Notes under the pieces: model-generated
Seen by the model: the letters and a program-made list of their open reading frames with translations, nothing else
Database searches by the model: none
What the model was told of the DNA's origin: nothing
Source of the DNA: Heliocidaris tuberculata
Taxonomy: Eukaryota; Echinodermata; Echinoidea; Camarodonta; Echinometridae
DNA length: 64,000 bases
Direction: 5' to 3'
Assembly: GCA_025618425.1 (NCBI GenBank)
Contig: CM046845.1
Coordinates: 6,183,577 to 6,247,576 of the forward strand
Made by a program: the position numbers and the translations under genes
Part shown: piece by piece, positions 1 to 14,700 of the stretch
Layout: the number at the start of each line of letters is the position of its first letter
How positions within the stretch are numbered: the first letter of the stretch is position 1

Positions 1-2056
1 TTGAAGATAATGATGTACTATACTTGAACAATTTTAAGTCTCCTTCCCCTAAGAATGATTCTTACCTAGTTTGGTTACATTCTACATGTAGCAAGAGGTG
101 TTACAGAAGAAGGAAGAATGTAAATTTGGTGTTACAGGCTCTTGGGGGCCAGAAGCACCCCCTGCTCCACTCCCTCCTTAAGGGATAGGTACCCTATTTG
201 CATTATAAACTTAGATCCTCTTGCCTAAGGACGATTCTTACCTATTTTGGTTAGAACCTAGCCATGTATTAAAAAATATCTCATTTTCACAAAAGGGGAC
301 TTTAGGGGATTTGCCCCTATGGGCAAGGTACCCTGTTTAAGTAATTGAGATCTCCTTCCTCAAAGCAAGATACCTACCAACTTTGCTTACAATCTTGCAA
401 CAGGAAGCAAAAATGAATCTAATTACTGCCATTATTAGTTCTTGGGGGTGGTGCCCCAAAGACTTTACATGTACCTCCCCTTATTGGTAGGTACCCCATC
501 TGTATTAATTTAGATCCTCCTTGCCTAAGGATGATCCCTGCCAATTTTGGTTGAAATCCACCACCAGCAAAGTTTTGAGAAGAAGTCAAATGCATGTGTA
601 CAATACATGTACATACTACATGTATGTAGAGACAAAACTAAATTTTTACCAAAAACTTAACTGAGTTAAACTGTCTGTAGGCGACCTTTAATGTGATGAA
701 AATGTAAGATTTGGGTATTCATTTGAATGAGGGTGACATAAAGACAATCCCTACCTAGAATGATGCCAAGTTTAAAAGAATTTGAACAAATACTTTTTAA
801 ATAAAGTAAAAATTCAAAAACTTAACCCCAGGTTAAGTTTTTGGAACACAATTGAACTTAATTGACCTTTGACCTTGACTTGTGTGCAAGTTGCAAGGAA
901 ATTGAACATATACTTTTGTAATGAGAGCATTTCCAAAACTGTTAATGCCGCTGCTGCCGTTGGAAAAGCGGCACCTGTGTCTTGCTTTTTGCTTATGCAG
1001 GCGAGACAAAAATTATCGGATGCAACCACAATGTATATCAACATTTGAGAGTTGATTAAACTAGGACAGATGCGGGGTGAATTTGCACTTACATAATGCC
1101 AATTTTGTTTGCTCATATTTCAGAAACAGATGAAATGTACCATCTGACGTACTGAACAACTGAAAAATTAATGCTGATGAAACTAGGGCGGGTGAAGGGT
1201 GCTCAGACTGTGTCAATTTGCACTTGCATAACGCCAATTTTGTTTGCTGATATTTTACGAGAAATGTTGAAATGGAAGCCTCGCCAAAGGCAACAGGTGA
1301 AATTTTAGTCTATTTTCAAGTTGCAATTTGGTTTGCACCACTGAGCAGGCATTTGGTTACAAATTACCATGAAACATACACATACAAAATGTTTAGGGAC
1401 GCAAGTGAAGCCCGACAGTGATGGACTGAGTTAACCCGTGGACTACTGAATTCTCTCATTCTCATAGGCTTAATACAGGGACTATCCGGTTCACGTAGGC
1501 AGTGGGTTTAGAGAAAAGGGGGAGGCCGGGGAGAAAGAAGGGATAGGAAATGGAAGCAAATACTGATGAAATGACATTAAAAAAAAAAAGATTTCAATAG
1601 AAGACAACCGTTACATAACAATAAAAAACATTATCCTCTAAAGATGAAAATTATATCCTGAATAGTAAAACTGTAATTTATGAAAATACAAATGAATAAA
1701 TGGGTAATGTTTTCATGACCTTTTGTGGCCCGTTTACCTCCCTTCTTCCTCTATTTTCTTTCTTTTCCTCACCTTGTTTCACATCAGTGCAGATTGTGAC
1801 AACTTCTAATAAAGATAAGATGACTTCACGTAAGAAAAAAAAATGGAACTTGTAGAACCCATTCGTATTACGTTTAATACAAATGAAAATAGCAACGCAC
1901 AACATAATTTTACAACAATCTGTCCAGATTTTAAGGAAGTAAATGCCAATTTGAATCTTGCAACAGCCATTTGAGCTGTTCACTGAGCCAAGCCACAATG
2001 CCACTCCTCACTACTCCAGGCACAATATCATGTTAGGACATACCTGCTGAGGGGTA

Positions 2057-2321
2057 ACCTCGCTAGTCATAAGGACCGCTATTCATAAGGATCACTTATT
2101 CATAAGGACCATTATCCATAACGCATGACTATTAAAAATAGCGGTTTTGTATGAATAGCCGTCCTTCTACATAGCGAGCATACCATAGACAAGTTACCTC
2201 GCTATTCATAAGGACTTCCGTTCATAAGGACCACTATTCATATAAGGACCGCTATTCATAATGTGTGTTAAATGAATAGCGGTTTTCTATGAATAGCGGT
2301 CTTTATGAATAGCGAGTGGAC
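2057..2321. repeat. Double foldback repeat built on CTATTCATAAGGACC
   Basis: Two adjacent units (about 2057-2188 and 2197-2321) each start ACCTCGCTA.TCATAAGGAC and end GAATAGC..TC.TTAT..AGCGAG in inverse. The 15-base motif CTATTCATAAGGACC and its complement recur about ten times. Confidence 0.75.
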
Positions 2322-3954
2322 CCCCCTGCTAATATGTACCTCTTCAAGCACACATGAATTTGAACCAATGTGATTGCAACTTTGGTTCAAATTTTCTGAA
2401 ATCACATATTTCATTTACATAGTTTGCAACATCTGCACTATCCCGAGGCCAACTAAACACATGTTTAAAATAGGAATTTCTTTTGATCTATAAAAACAAA
2501 ATTGGAAGGATACATTAAGACTAATGTGGCGATGCAATACCACTTGAAACACGCACAAATTTTTTGTCTTTCCAGTACTTCACCTTCTCTTTAACTCATA
2601 AGTGCACAGTGTCCAAAAGATATTGACAGCTTGTGCAGTTCTGCAGACAAGGGATAATGCCTGCATCAACTGAATACAGGAGATGAAGAAGGACTCAACT
2701 CCATCACAACTACTTTGAAGTTATCATGAAAGAGTTAATATTTAAAAAAAATGTTTATCTTCATGTATTTGATAATGTTTATTCATGCATCTATTCTACT
2801 CTTATTTTACTTTATTTCATTTCCAGGAATACAATATGACAATAACAGAGAATACAAAATACAAAGTACAATAACAGAATGAGAAGAAAAGAAAGAAAAA
2901 AAAGGGAAGAAAACAGAAAGAAAGACCACCAGCTAATGCATGCGGATCATCCAAAGAAAACATGCTCCTGTATAAGTTTCTCCTCGTTAGCTGGTGGCAG
3001 AAATGCATAAATAATTCAATTCTGATCACGTAGACAGCAAAAAGCTTAGCAGTGTAAAAACAAGGAAATACTAATTCATAATTGCAGGTCGTGAGAGAGC
3101 GTATCTTTTTTAAATATAAGATATATCAATGGTTTCTTGAGGATGAAATCATCTGTTCTTTAATGAGTTTCTTTTTAATAACTCAAACACAGTTATGATG
3201 GAGTTGTGCCCATTTTCCTCTCATTCATTCAATTGGATGTTAGCTGCATTTAACCTTTGACCCAGGAGATACAGTGCTACCTTTCAAAAAAGTGTTATTT
3301 TGGAGACCTCTGCGGGGGAGAAGCTATCTACAGGGGGTCCATTACTTTTCAATTGAATTCTGAGACAAAACTGGGATTACAGGAAGAGTTTGATTTGGGG
3401 AGAGTATCACAAACTTTACAGTGAAAGACCTGCGCTGCTTCTTTGTTGACTTCCTCTGTTTGGTGGAGAAATGAAATCCTTTGCTTGCAGCGGGTACACA
3501 AAGATACATCAAACTATTTAGTGATGGTGTGCAGCTTAATCTACGATTCTGTGTCCCTCTTGTTTTTCCTACTGCAAAGGACTCTATACCGTGACAGGAT
3601 ATACATGTAATGTACAACTGTTTTGTTATGCCATCATCCTGAGGACGAGACGAGTCTGAGATTCACCATGACTGCTTAAAAAAGATCAATCCCCCCCAAA
3701 AAAAACAACAACAAAAAACAAACAAACAAACCAAGTTGAGCAGTGATTTTGTCTTGTCAGAGGTTGCCAGAAAATGAAAGAACCTTGGGAGAAAATGACT
3801 GAAGTCCAGAACTGAGCACATTACATGTTTTCCTACAAACAAAAACTAATATAGGTATATGTAGATGCAGTATTAATTTATTACATCTAATGATTTATGA
3901 AATCAGGTTAAAATGTGATTAAACATATAAAAGTCATGGATGCACTGTGCTTGT

Positions 3955-4395
3955 GTATTCAAAGCTCATGTACAGTTTTGGTAGCAAAAAGGAAATTGGA
4001 AAGAAACGTGTTAAATATGGTCTCATGTTGTTTTCCATGTATCAAGGAATACTAGATCACAGCAATACACTGCCCTACGCTAGGACCTTTCCACCCCGAT
4101 GACTCCCCGCACAACAATCATGATGCTTCGCACGGAGATAGCATGTGTGTCACTGTGTGTATGTTTTGAACCCGTGTATGGTGTATAGTGCACGCTGAAG
4201 TTGTTGGGAGTTTATATCCCTGACCCGGCATCTAAATTATTTTTTGCCTCCCATTTGTTTAACATGCCACTTTAGGACGGGCAATCTTCACAGCATCTTT
4301 GTATCGCTAGCATCTTGCTTTTTATCAACAAAAATCCAATAAATCTGGCAAAAAGTTTTTGAGGGCTTTCCAAACTAGACATTACCTTTAACCAA
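3955..4395 (-). repeat. Dispersed repeat, copy without insertions
   Basis: In reverse orientation it matches 30257-31690 after removal of two TTAA elements there. Shared blocks include GGTGGAAAGGTCCTAGCGTA and TTGGATTTTTGTTGATAA. It gives the empty-site comparison. Confidence 0.8.
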
Positions 4396-5307
4396 GTTGT
4401 CATAGAAAGTAATTAAACTTTTAGTTCCTCTACATTTTAATTGCACAAAATACTGTGAAAATGTCTGCCCAGTCAGAATCATTAATTTGATATTTCCTAG
4501 CACAAATTCTAGTGTGGTTGTTCTGCTTACGAACCAGAAATTTGTAAGCCAGTGGTTTTTAATGGAACAATTTATCTTCTGATCTTTCATTGGGATTGAT
4601 CCAATTGCACTAATACTGTCAATCAGAGACATTCAGTATAAAATGACTGCATTACTCAAAACTTTTTTGCTTTTAACATAAATATGTCTGCAGTATCTAG
4701 GGCATAGAGAAAAAAATATAAAGAGCAGACAGGGACTTATCTCTGAAAAGCTCCAAAAGAGCTCTCGAAAAAAATAAACCAAAACAAAAAAAACAAACAA
4801 AAAAAAAAACCAAAGAAAAAATCAACAAAAACACAAAACAAAACAAAACTAACAAACAAAAACTACACAAGAACATAGAAAGATTTTATTCTAGAAAGCT
4901 AAAAAATAACTGCAAAATTCAAACAGAGCTCCAGAAAAAGAAAATATATATTGCCTTTGAGAACATATATACCAAACTTTTTACTCTGAGCGAACATGTG
5001 CAGACATTACAACTGTGAGTGCCAGTAGAAACTTTGTGGTTTTAATGATATATCTTAAAAATATTAATGATCGAATGATACAGCTATTTCATTCAATCAT
5101 ACATTCCTTGTTAATTTTATAGAAGATGAAAAATCTGTACTAAGGAAGGACTTCCCACTAACTGTTTCTCATATGGGGTCCAGGATAACAATTTTAGGGT
5201 CTGTAGGCATAGGCCCTCTAATAGAATTGTGAAATTTTGGGGGTTCAGAGTCGGAATTGTAGGCCTGTGTGTGTACTGGGAACTGGTTAGTGTTGAGCCC
5301 TGGGTCT

Positions 5308-5560
5308 AAAAAGAGGACTGCACATAGAGCTAACTTGGTCTAAAATAGGTAGCCCTGACCGGAAAGAGGACTGCACAGATGGCTAACTAGGTCTATAATA
5401 GGTAGCCCGAACTTAAAAGAGGACTGCACAGATGGCTAACTTGGTCTAAAATAGGTAGCCCTGACTTAAAAGATGGCTGCACAGATGGCAAACTTGGTCT
5501 AAAATATGTAGCCCTGACTTAAAAGAGGGCTGCACATATGGCCAACTTGGTCTAAAATAG
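5308..5560. repeat. 53-bp tandem repeat, about 5 copies
   Basis: The unit begins AAAAGAGGACTGCACAGATG and includes GGTCTAAAATAGGTAGCCCT. Copies start about every 53 bases (5313, 5366 and so on). The array ends 25 bases from the exon 13 donor. Confidence 0.85.
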
Positions 5561-5585
5561 CATACTAGGTAGCTATGGAGCCTAC

Positions 5586-5771
5586 CTTGGCTTTGTCTAT
5601 GACCGTCATCCAGGTTCCGTCTTGGACCAGGAGCCTGTCGGGGTTGGAGGGGTCAAACGTCAACTGATGTATGACACTAGTCTTATCCAACCAGGCTTGA
5701 TGTAGACCTTGCTTGTGGCATGCCCTGCTCCAGGGTGTGTACTCGTGCTTGGTGAAGTCATACTCTGCGAT
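5586..5771 (-). CDS. utp4: UTP4 exon 13, residues 559-620 (last exon seen)
   Basis: The exon encodes IAEYDFTKHEYTPWSRACHK, then QGLHQAWLDKTSVIHQLTFD and LLVQDGTWMTVIDKAK. The E-Y-x-x-x-x-x-x-x-x-W-S-R motif and the closing I-D-K match human UTP4 at about 65 residues before its C-terminus. Acceptor CCTTTAG, donor AAG/GTAGGC. A 53-bp tandem array starts about 25 bases beyond the donor. Confidence 0.94.
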
Positions 5772-8700
5772 CTAAAGGACGAGGAGGACATATATGCAGA
5801 CAGATATGAAGATATATCATATGGCTCATTAAGACACAAGGTGGTAAAGCGCTCAAAAACAATACATTGGCTAAAGCCCGGGTAATAGCCACTCATAGGC
5901 CCTTGCCTATGTGGGACTGTGCCACACATTCACTGTTGCGGTAGTCAAAAACAAACAAAAAAATTGCTCTAAGCAAGATTAATTTTCTGAAATTTGCTAG
6001 ATTACCTGATTCAGGGACTCTCCAACTCTTACTATGCTACAAATTTGAGGTTTCAGAGTTGAGAGTGAAATTGTAGATAATTTTCCTCTCACGTATGAAT
6101 GAATCTAGAATGGATGATTCCCGCTTATACACACAAAACCTATTGAAGCCCATTCACCCGTTAAAACTATTGTGGAGTACAAGCTTATCTTCAGATGAGC
6201 TTGTACATGTATAAGTGGGTAATAGCAGTACTTTGAAGGCCCTTTGAGCATCCCCTATAATGGACATTTGGACGATGTCAACATAGCTATTATTATTGTT
6301 ATTATTGATATTAATGTTACAAGATCAGGGCCCTGTTGCATAAAACTTACCATTAATGGTAACTCTGCCATCAATCGTAACTACCATAGTAACATCACTC
6401 AACAGCCAATAAAATTCAAGGTTTATTACCATTGATGGCAAAGTTACCATCAATGGTAAGTTTTATGCAACAGGGCCCTGGTCATACACTTGCTCTTCTA
6501 CAAAATATAAAAAAAAACGATACCTCTTGTACACAGAAGGCTCCAAGATCAAATGGATACAAATTTTATGATTTGTCATATTTTTTCCATTAAAATCTCC
6601 ATCTTCCATTCAAAATCTCTCAAATATGACATCCTTATAATAAACCATTTTTTCCCATTATGGTTCTAGGTATAAAACTGGTATGTACACCATCCTAACT
6701 TGTGCTTAAATGTATATAACAAAATTAAGAGTGTCTGAAATATTTATCAATTTTCCTTGAAGTGAGCAACAACCATTTAGTTCTTGCAGTCTCTGATTTC
6801 TCCTATTAACATCAAGTTGCATGCCAGGGGCAAGGATTACAATAGAGTTTGGCCTGCAGATGGCGCTGTTCCAGAGAATATCAAAACAAAGTCAGCTTGT
6901 TAGTGTGGGAAACCCACTGATCTTGAAACACACTAGATGCGGTACTGCATACTGATTGGACAACCCACTGTGAAGATGTGGCGGCCATGTTGGGACTGTT
7001 TAGATGCAATGCTTTCATAGTATAAAAATGTGCAAATGGTGCACACAACACAAAATCCATGCCTCGGTGTGTATCGTACATGTTTCTATGAGCTTTGATG
7101 GTCCCAAGATGGCGCCCTTTGGCTTCACCCAGCTTAGTATGAACTCACATCCAGTTTAGTATACAGATCAGTGGGATAACCTATGTGGAAAGAGAACAAG
7201 TACTCACATTTCTATCTGTGTAAGCTACAGCCAGTTGCTTATTTGATGGATGGAAAGCCAGACAGCACGGATGAACCTTGGTGTGAGGCAGTAGGACTGA
7301 TTTGATCTGTAAATTGGACACCCATTAAAAACACATCAGAATAAATAAGAAGTTTTTCTGAGAGATGTGGTAAATTGATTCATCTACTTCACAACAGAAA
7401 AAAGAGATCAATGAGTGATTGGAAAGTAGCATAAAGCATTAAATAGTACCTTGTTGGACTCCAGATCTGCAGGTCAAACTTTACATTTCAAACTGCAGTG
7501 AATGCTACAGGATGATTTCATAACGCAACAAGTTGCATATAGTTGCACCTACTACAATTCCCTCTTGCATAGAGAGACAAACTGTCGATAAAGAACATAC
7601 TTTCTGCCTCCCTCCCAGTATATTTCTCATCCAAAACTGCATCAAAGAAATGTGTATAAAAGACTATTTGTCCACCAAGACCACATTTTTTGTTTCCATT
7701 CGACAGTGTTTCTTACTGAAACTTGCATCAAAGAGAGCCTGTCTAGAAAGATCACTCTTCTATAACAGAAACTTTTCTCCAGAAAATGCTTTAGACTGTA
7801 TAATGCACACTTCCATCATGGCAAAGTTGACCTTTAACCTCATCCTCACCTTATTACTGTTGTTGAGAGGCAAGACTGCCACCTTGCCCTCTGACCCTAC
7901 TACAGCCACCCTCTCCCCATCCCCACTGACCGCCAGTGCCGTGTATGGCCCCTGGACCTCCGTAACGGGCACGGACTGCACTAGGGGCTGTGGACAGTCT
8001 ACTCCGTCTGGGCCATCCACGGTGAGTACCTGAAGACCCGCTGGTCCAGTGCTGGGCATAGAGACCAGCGTGGAAGAGTCCGGGGTAAAAGCCAGGTGAT
8101 GGGCTGGATGCAGGTTGGAAGGGATGGTTGGGACCTGTGATAACAAGAGAATAACACAGTTACATATCAGTTTATTGTTTCATATTTCACATTTACAGTG
8201 TTTTTACAATATACATGGTACAAACAAGATAAATGGTACAAACCAACATGAAATCTATAGTCAGAGAAAATGGAAGAAGGTGAGTACCTCATATCTATAT
8301 ATTTGCAGTATTAACTGAAAAGACGGGGCTTAAAAGAAAAGTGAAATATGGAAGAGCCTAAGGAGAAAGCTGTGCTTGGGAGTTATAGACTCCAAAGAGT
8401 AATAAGATTTGAATAGTGGGAACGAGCAATGCCTGATACAGCAATATGAGTATATCACAGTATTTATGACATGGCGATCGCCAAAATGGCATCCTCTGGT
8501 GTTCTTCAAACTGGTGGCTAAATTCAACTTCAGTTTGCCATTACACGAGGAAGGTGTCTGAACCATAGACATTGCAACCCTCACAGGTAATTACCTTTGC
8601 ATGTATTATAGAACTGATTTTTAATGATTTAAACCATCCTGATGAACTTATTCAGCAAAATCGTTCAATGTTTGCTTTCCTAATTACACTGTTATTTTTC

Positions 8701-11700
8701 ATGCACAATGAACAAGAGAGTACTTTAATTTGTTCCAACAAAAGAATTTTTTTCTTTATTATTTTGTCTGTATATAAAAAAAATTGCTGCAGAAAATACA
8801 ATGAGAGAATTTTATATTGAAGCCAGGCACCCATGTTTATAAAAGTACAATGTAGAAATTAAATATCAAATGTCTGATCTAAATATCTTTGTATGATATA
8901 AATGAAGAGATGATAAGTACAACAAAATAAAGGAATGGTTTGAACGAACACACATTGAAGCTTTCTGTCTTACATTTATATTTCTGAGTTCATCTTTTTG
9001 TTTGTTCTTGTGCTCTACTCTGATGAGTAGGAAAGCTTCAGCATGTCGAGCTTGAATCTATTCTTCATATCAAATACCAATACCAGGGCCCTATTTCATA
9101 AAACTTGCTATCAATTACAAGACACAATGACTGATATAAGCTCCTGAAATCATTGCATTTGATTAGCTATGAGCGACTTTGTCATAGATCTGTAGCAGGT
9201 GTTATCGAAAACAAGTTTGATGACACGGTGCCCACGCCAGCATCAATTGTTCAAGACTGTGTAAATGAACAGGTAAGATTCGAGTTCAGAACCTACCCTA
9301 GTTATCGAGAGTGGATTGTAAGTGATGTGGTAGAATCTGATCTTCTCAACATCTGAGTAAGCTACCCAGGATCCACAGCTGCTGATTGTGCTGCATGAGA
9401 TCTGTTCCATACCCTGCAAGAAAAGAGGAAAATTGACTGCAAAAGTTACTAAATCAACTTTTCTTTTTAATAAGAAATGAAAATAATTGCATAGTGCTTT
9501 GTAAATCCATTTCAATGAGTGTGAAAAGGCATTTTGGAAATTGTCAGGCAAAAACATTTTTATCAAGTATGTATCAAAAATGTTTCCTGAGAGAAAAACT
9601 CTTTACAGCATGTTTTTTTTTTGTTTTTGTACTAGCTATTTGGGAATTCTGACGAGACAAAAGCCTCAGATATTATTTTCAAATTTAAACTTTTAGGTGA
9701 GCAAGTGAAGCTGATGATCAGAATATGAAAACACAAACAAAGAAATGATATCAGGCACTGTAATACATCTTGAAGTTCAGTGACCGCAGAACACTTACAA
9801 AAACCCTTGTTCACAAAGAGCCTAATGTAGCGGGAAAGATGCATCAGACAAAATTATTCAAAATCAAAATTTTATTCTATAGAGGCAGAACCAAAATATT
9901 AGGATGTAGAATTAGTATTTAAATCTTTGAAGACTTTTAAGCTAAATACTATGAAAACTTTTATTCAGATATGTCCGATTCTAATTTTAGAAGCACATAC
10001 AAAACTGGCAATTTTCTTCTTTGCGTCTTTCCCGCGTCTTTATGCGCCATTGTGTTTCGCTAAGCTACCTAAAGTAAAACCACAGCCAGCAGCAAAATGA
10101 AAACTTTACATGAATTCATAATAATAATAGAACAGATCTTGTTTAGTGCATTATACTTTTGAAACAGGTCTCAACAAGCTAGATAAGTTTCTTCATCAAG
10201 CTTCTTCATTTACTGAGCTAGATAAGGTGAAGAAAGAAGAGAAACAAGTAGGAAAGCTGCCGGAAAATGTCATTTACTACAGAGTACAATATTAATCAAT
10301 TGAATAGGTATGTTTTCAGTGCAGTCTGAACTGCCCAACTGTATGAACTTGTCCTACATTGTATGGGATATTATTCCAAAGTTCTGACACAGCATACGCA
10401 AACCCCCGTTTACCATAACACTTTGTTTCAACTACAAGCACATTAATACATGTAAATGGAGAAGCTTAATGGGAAGAATTCTTTTAAAAATTTGTAAACA
10501 AATTGTTAGGTATTACTCCCAGTTTTAAAGATTGTATGCTCAATCTGTAATGAAAATCACAAGTCAGAAAAAAGTGGAACCAGCGGGACTTGAACCTGTC
10601 ATCTACTGCTTGCTGGGCAGCAACTTAACCACCAGGCTATTCTGGTTCATGGCCCAGTCATGATGAACTATACAAGTACATTGTATAGGTCTTTCTGCAA
10701 GTGAATGGCAGGTGGGATTGAAAAGAAGTAGCTGTGCACAATAAAAGCTCCTATTAAACCCTTTTGTGACAGGAATTATGTTCTTAAAATTGGCAACAAT
10801 ATTTATCTTTCAGTGCTACATGGTTTTAATAAAATGTAATGTCTTTGAAGACAATATACATACATGTAGTTAGGAACTTTGTTGAAAAATTGAAAAAATT
10901 GCAAATGTTTATAAAAAATACCCAATGATTTTGAACCTCTCAATGTGATGCCAATTTAAGGATTTTGATGCTTATTTTCCTTTTTAAACTTCCTGGCATC
11001 AATTGCAAGATGGTCAATGGACACAGTGTGTGCAGAAATGTTTGCTCTTTCTACTCGTGCATCTGGTATATTTTTTAGAGCTCTGAATCAAAAGTTATTG
11101 AGCCAAACCACCAATGTGGAATGATGACAGGAAAGGGTTATAAAGCGTACTTATATGAGTTACAGGACACAGAAAAGTGACCAGCACTAAGCTTTTTATC
11201 TCATTTTATTTTGCCACAGCAGGTTTCTGAGGCAGGTTGTTGTGCCATGTGTGTACAAGGCTACAGAAGACACAAAAATCACGTTCTCGAACATAATGTT
11301 TTCTCGCTACCCTGCTCTACCCGGTGATAACTTCCAGGCACAGTAACCCCCCATTCCTTTAACCCTTTCAGGACAGGAATTATTTAAGAGCTCAATTGAT
11401 CACATTTTGTTCTGCAAATTGGCAACAATAATATTTTTCTTTTAGTGCTACGTGGTTCTAATAAGATGTAATGTCTTGAAAATAATATGTATGGTTAGGA
11501 ACTTTGTCGAAAAGTTGAAAAAGTTGCCAATTTGGACCAAAAACAATGATTTTGAATCTATCAATGTGTTACCAATTTAAGGATGTTCAATCTTATTCTC
11601 CTTTTTAAAATTCCTGACATCAAACGCAATATGATCATGCAACAAAAATGGACACAGTATGTGCAGAATTTTTTGCTATTTCTACTCATGTATCTGGTAT

Positions 11701-14700
11701 ATTTTTTAGGGCTCTGAATCAAAAGTTATTGAGCCCAACCACAAAATGTGGTCAATTGTCTCGAAAGGGTTAACACCTTCATCCAACCAGCAAACCAAAC
11801 TCCAGAATGGTTGCCATGGTAACACAGGTAAGATTACTAGTTGCCCGGGGTTGATACTTCAGTTGTGGTCGAGATGTTGCCCTAGATGCAATGCTTCAAG
11901 AGGGATTGTGGGTAAATGTGCGAGCGACCTGGCCTAGAAATATAGATACAATAGATTTCAGGTACAAAAACTTTGTTACGCAAAGCTTTTGTGGATGCCA
12001 CTTTGATGGTCGTCTACGTCTACCAAAGAACAAGCTCCAAATATGACTCCAGATAGATTAACATCAGGACAAGGTACCACTGATGATATCATAATTTTCA
12101 TTTTAGCTTAAAAAACACAGTTGTTTCCATTTTTGCTTGAAAATATTAAAATAATTTATTTGATTCAGAAACATATTGAGTGTAAATCCTTTTGAGCTTG
12201 GAGCAATGAAACCTTGATAACGTCCAGGAAAATAACGGAATTCCTCCTTAAAGCAACAATTTATCCCTGGCTTTCCTTCCATGGGGACCTAGTCTAGACA
12301 CAAGTTTCCTGTCCAGCTCATGGAATCAGAGAAAAGTTCACAATTTGGGATCTTGCATTCTCCAAGAAGATTTCAATCACATTCAAGACACTGATCTGAG
12401 CGATACAGCCACTATCATGGTTTAAAAAAAAAAAAAACGAGAGGAACTGGTCATGGTGTCATACAACAACGCTGAAAATGCACCAAAATTGGCTGAAAAC
12501 ATGTTCTTTAAAGATTTACATTTGCTTTAAAATGCTTTTAAATTAGCTTGTTCATGTGGGCGGTATTAAATAAAAAAGTCGCTAAAAACGTTTCCTTTAT
12601 GATGTGAAGCACAAAATTTCATGACAATTAGGCTACCCATCCAGGAAGACTTTCTGGAATTTAACATCCCAAAATTAACTCTGCAGGTCAGGTGTATCTT
12701 CCCCAAGATTCTGCCAGGGAGATTTTGAGAAGGTATCTGTAAGTGTAAATGCCGCCAAAGTATGTATAAGTCTGGACCCGAGTGCCGATCACAATAGGGA
12801 TGTCTCCTTTCAAAAGCCCCCTGGAAACTAGGACACCTAAATTAACCCTTCAGTTAATGCTTTCTACCAAATATGGATTGATAGATGGAGTGCATGATGG
12901 GATTAATGGACTGGTGGATGTACCGGTACAGGCTTGATAAAAAGACAGATGGATGGAGAAGATAAAAGGATTGACAGATAGTGGATTGGAAGATGTTAAG
13001 ATGGATAGCTGGAATGGTGGTTAGAATGGATGAATAGAGTGTATTATGGGATTGATGGATTGGTAGATGATGGATAAAAGGACAAATAGATGGAGATTAA
13101 TGGATGGATGGAGAGGATGATAGGATTGATAGCTGGTGGACTGGAAGAAGGTTGGGTGGATAGATGGACAGCTGGATTGGAGGTTGGGAGGATGAATGGA
13201 TAGATGGATGGATAGATGAATAGCTGGACTGGTGGTTAGGAGGAGGAATGGATGAATGGATGGATGGATGGATAGATGGATAGCTGGACTGGTGGTTAGG
13301 AGGAGGAATGGATGAATGGATGGATGGATGGATGGATGGAGTGTATTATGGACCTGATGGATTGGTAGATGATGGATAAGAGGACAAATAGATGGAGATT
13401 GATGAAGAGGATGATAGGATTGATAGCTGGTGATGGGAAGAAGGAAGGGTAGATAGATGGACAGCTGGACTGGTGGTTAGGAGGAGGAATGGATGGATGG
13501 ATGGATGGGTGAATAGATAGATGAATGAATGTGGAAGTGAGTAGATATAAGGATGGATAGAAGGATGGGTTAATAGAGAGATGACAGTAGATAGGATGAA
13601 TTGGATAGATGGATGGAATGGTGGTTTAATACATGGATGAATAGATCGACAGTTGGATCAGTTGAAAGATGGGATAGGGTTTAGGTTTTTGACATTATCA
13701 TTCATATACAGGTGACATCGTATAGTTCTATAATAAATAAATATTATGCTGCTCTGTCCTCCATAAAACTACTAATAATCTCTCACAGTTTCTCAATTAA
13801 ATTTAATAAGCATACACTAGCATATTTACCAATATGATCCCAGTTTGCTTTAAATTAGAGTCTCATAAAAAATGGTTACTACAATACACTTTATTTATAC
13901 ACAAGAAGCAATGTCAAAAACATTTTATTTATTCGTAACTGAAGGCTTGCAGCAACACCATGTGGTGCCACTGAAAGGTAACATGAGGCTACAACATGGC
14001 ATTACGGACAGCCATCAACTGTGAATACCTACAGAGAACAGCTAGTCTATTTGTTGTTTCAAACAGCAATTTAATGGAAATTAATTACATGTATATGCAT
14101 GTTTTCATCATTTTTCAAAGTCAACAATACAACATTTCAAAAATCTATTTATATTTCAATCCATTCTATTCATTCATTTTTTTTGGGGGGAGGGGGGGGG
14201 GGTATTATGGTTGGTTTAGGATTTTCTTGAGCTGAACTTTATTCATTTATTTATATATTTTTCAGCTCTCATGCCATATTCCCAGAAATATATTTGACTT
14301 TTTTTCCACAGCTGAATCACTCACCACACTTCACAACATTTCCTACACTGCACTAGGATTACACATCAGATTTTGAATATTCATGAATTCAGTGAAATGT
14401 CTTTTCCCCTGGACATTCTGGCTCTATTTCATTTGCAACAAAATATTTAATTGTCTCAATCTGAATGCACGGGCTGATCCCACGGCACAAACAATGTGAT
14501 CAAGTAAAACAAACCTCCATTAAGGCTGCATGAATTATGCATTTTTTTTCCCCTCAGCCCACTTTGTTCCAGACAAAACCATTGAAATCTCCCAACTCAT
14601 CCCTTGTCTCCGCATTCTCACGTCTGGGAAATCACGGGTAATAATATCTGCTAAGGACGACCAGCTTTCCAGCAGGCAAGAATAATATTATAGGGAGTTC

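Larger units (their letters stand above)
1..5585 (-). other. UTP4 intron 13 (partial), terminal coding exon not found
   Basis: I see no exon here that would supply the expected C-terminal tail, which in the family ends in a lysine-rich Pro-Pro-x-x-Lys-Lys-Lys-Phe-Gly-like stretch. The stretch holds a foldback repeat near 2057-2321, a dispersed repeat at 3955-4395, an A/C-rich tract at 4770-4870 and a 53-bp tandem array at 5308-5560. The small ORFs here show no recognisable protein. Confidence 0.6.

Noticed and set aside
7533..8033. Plus-strand 166-residue ORF
   Set aside because: Its second half is antisense to UTP4 exon 11 and the rest overlaps a degraded MITE in intron 11.
10574..10650. 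Functional tRNA-Ala(AGC)
   Set aside because: C at the position before the anticodon and T-stem mismatches make a relic or SINE more likely.
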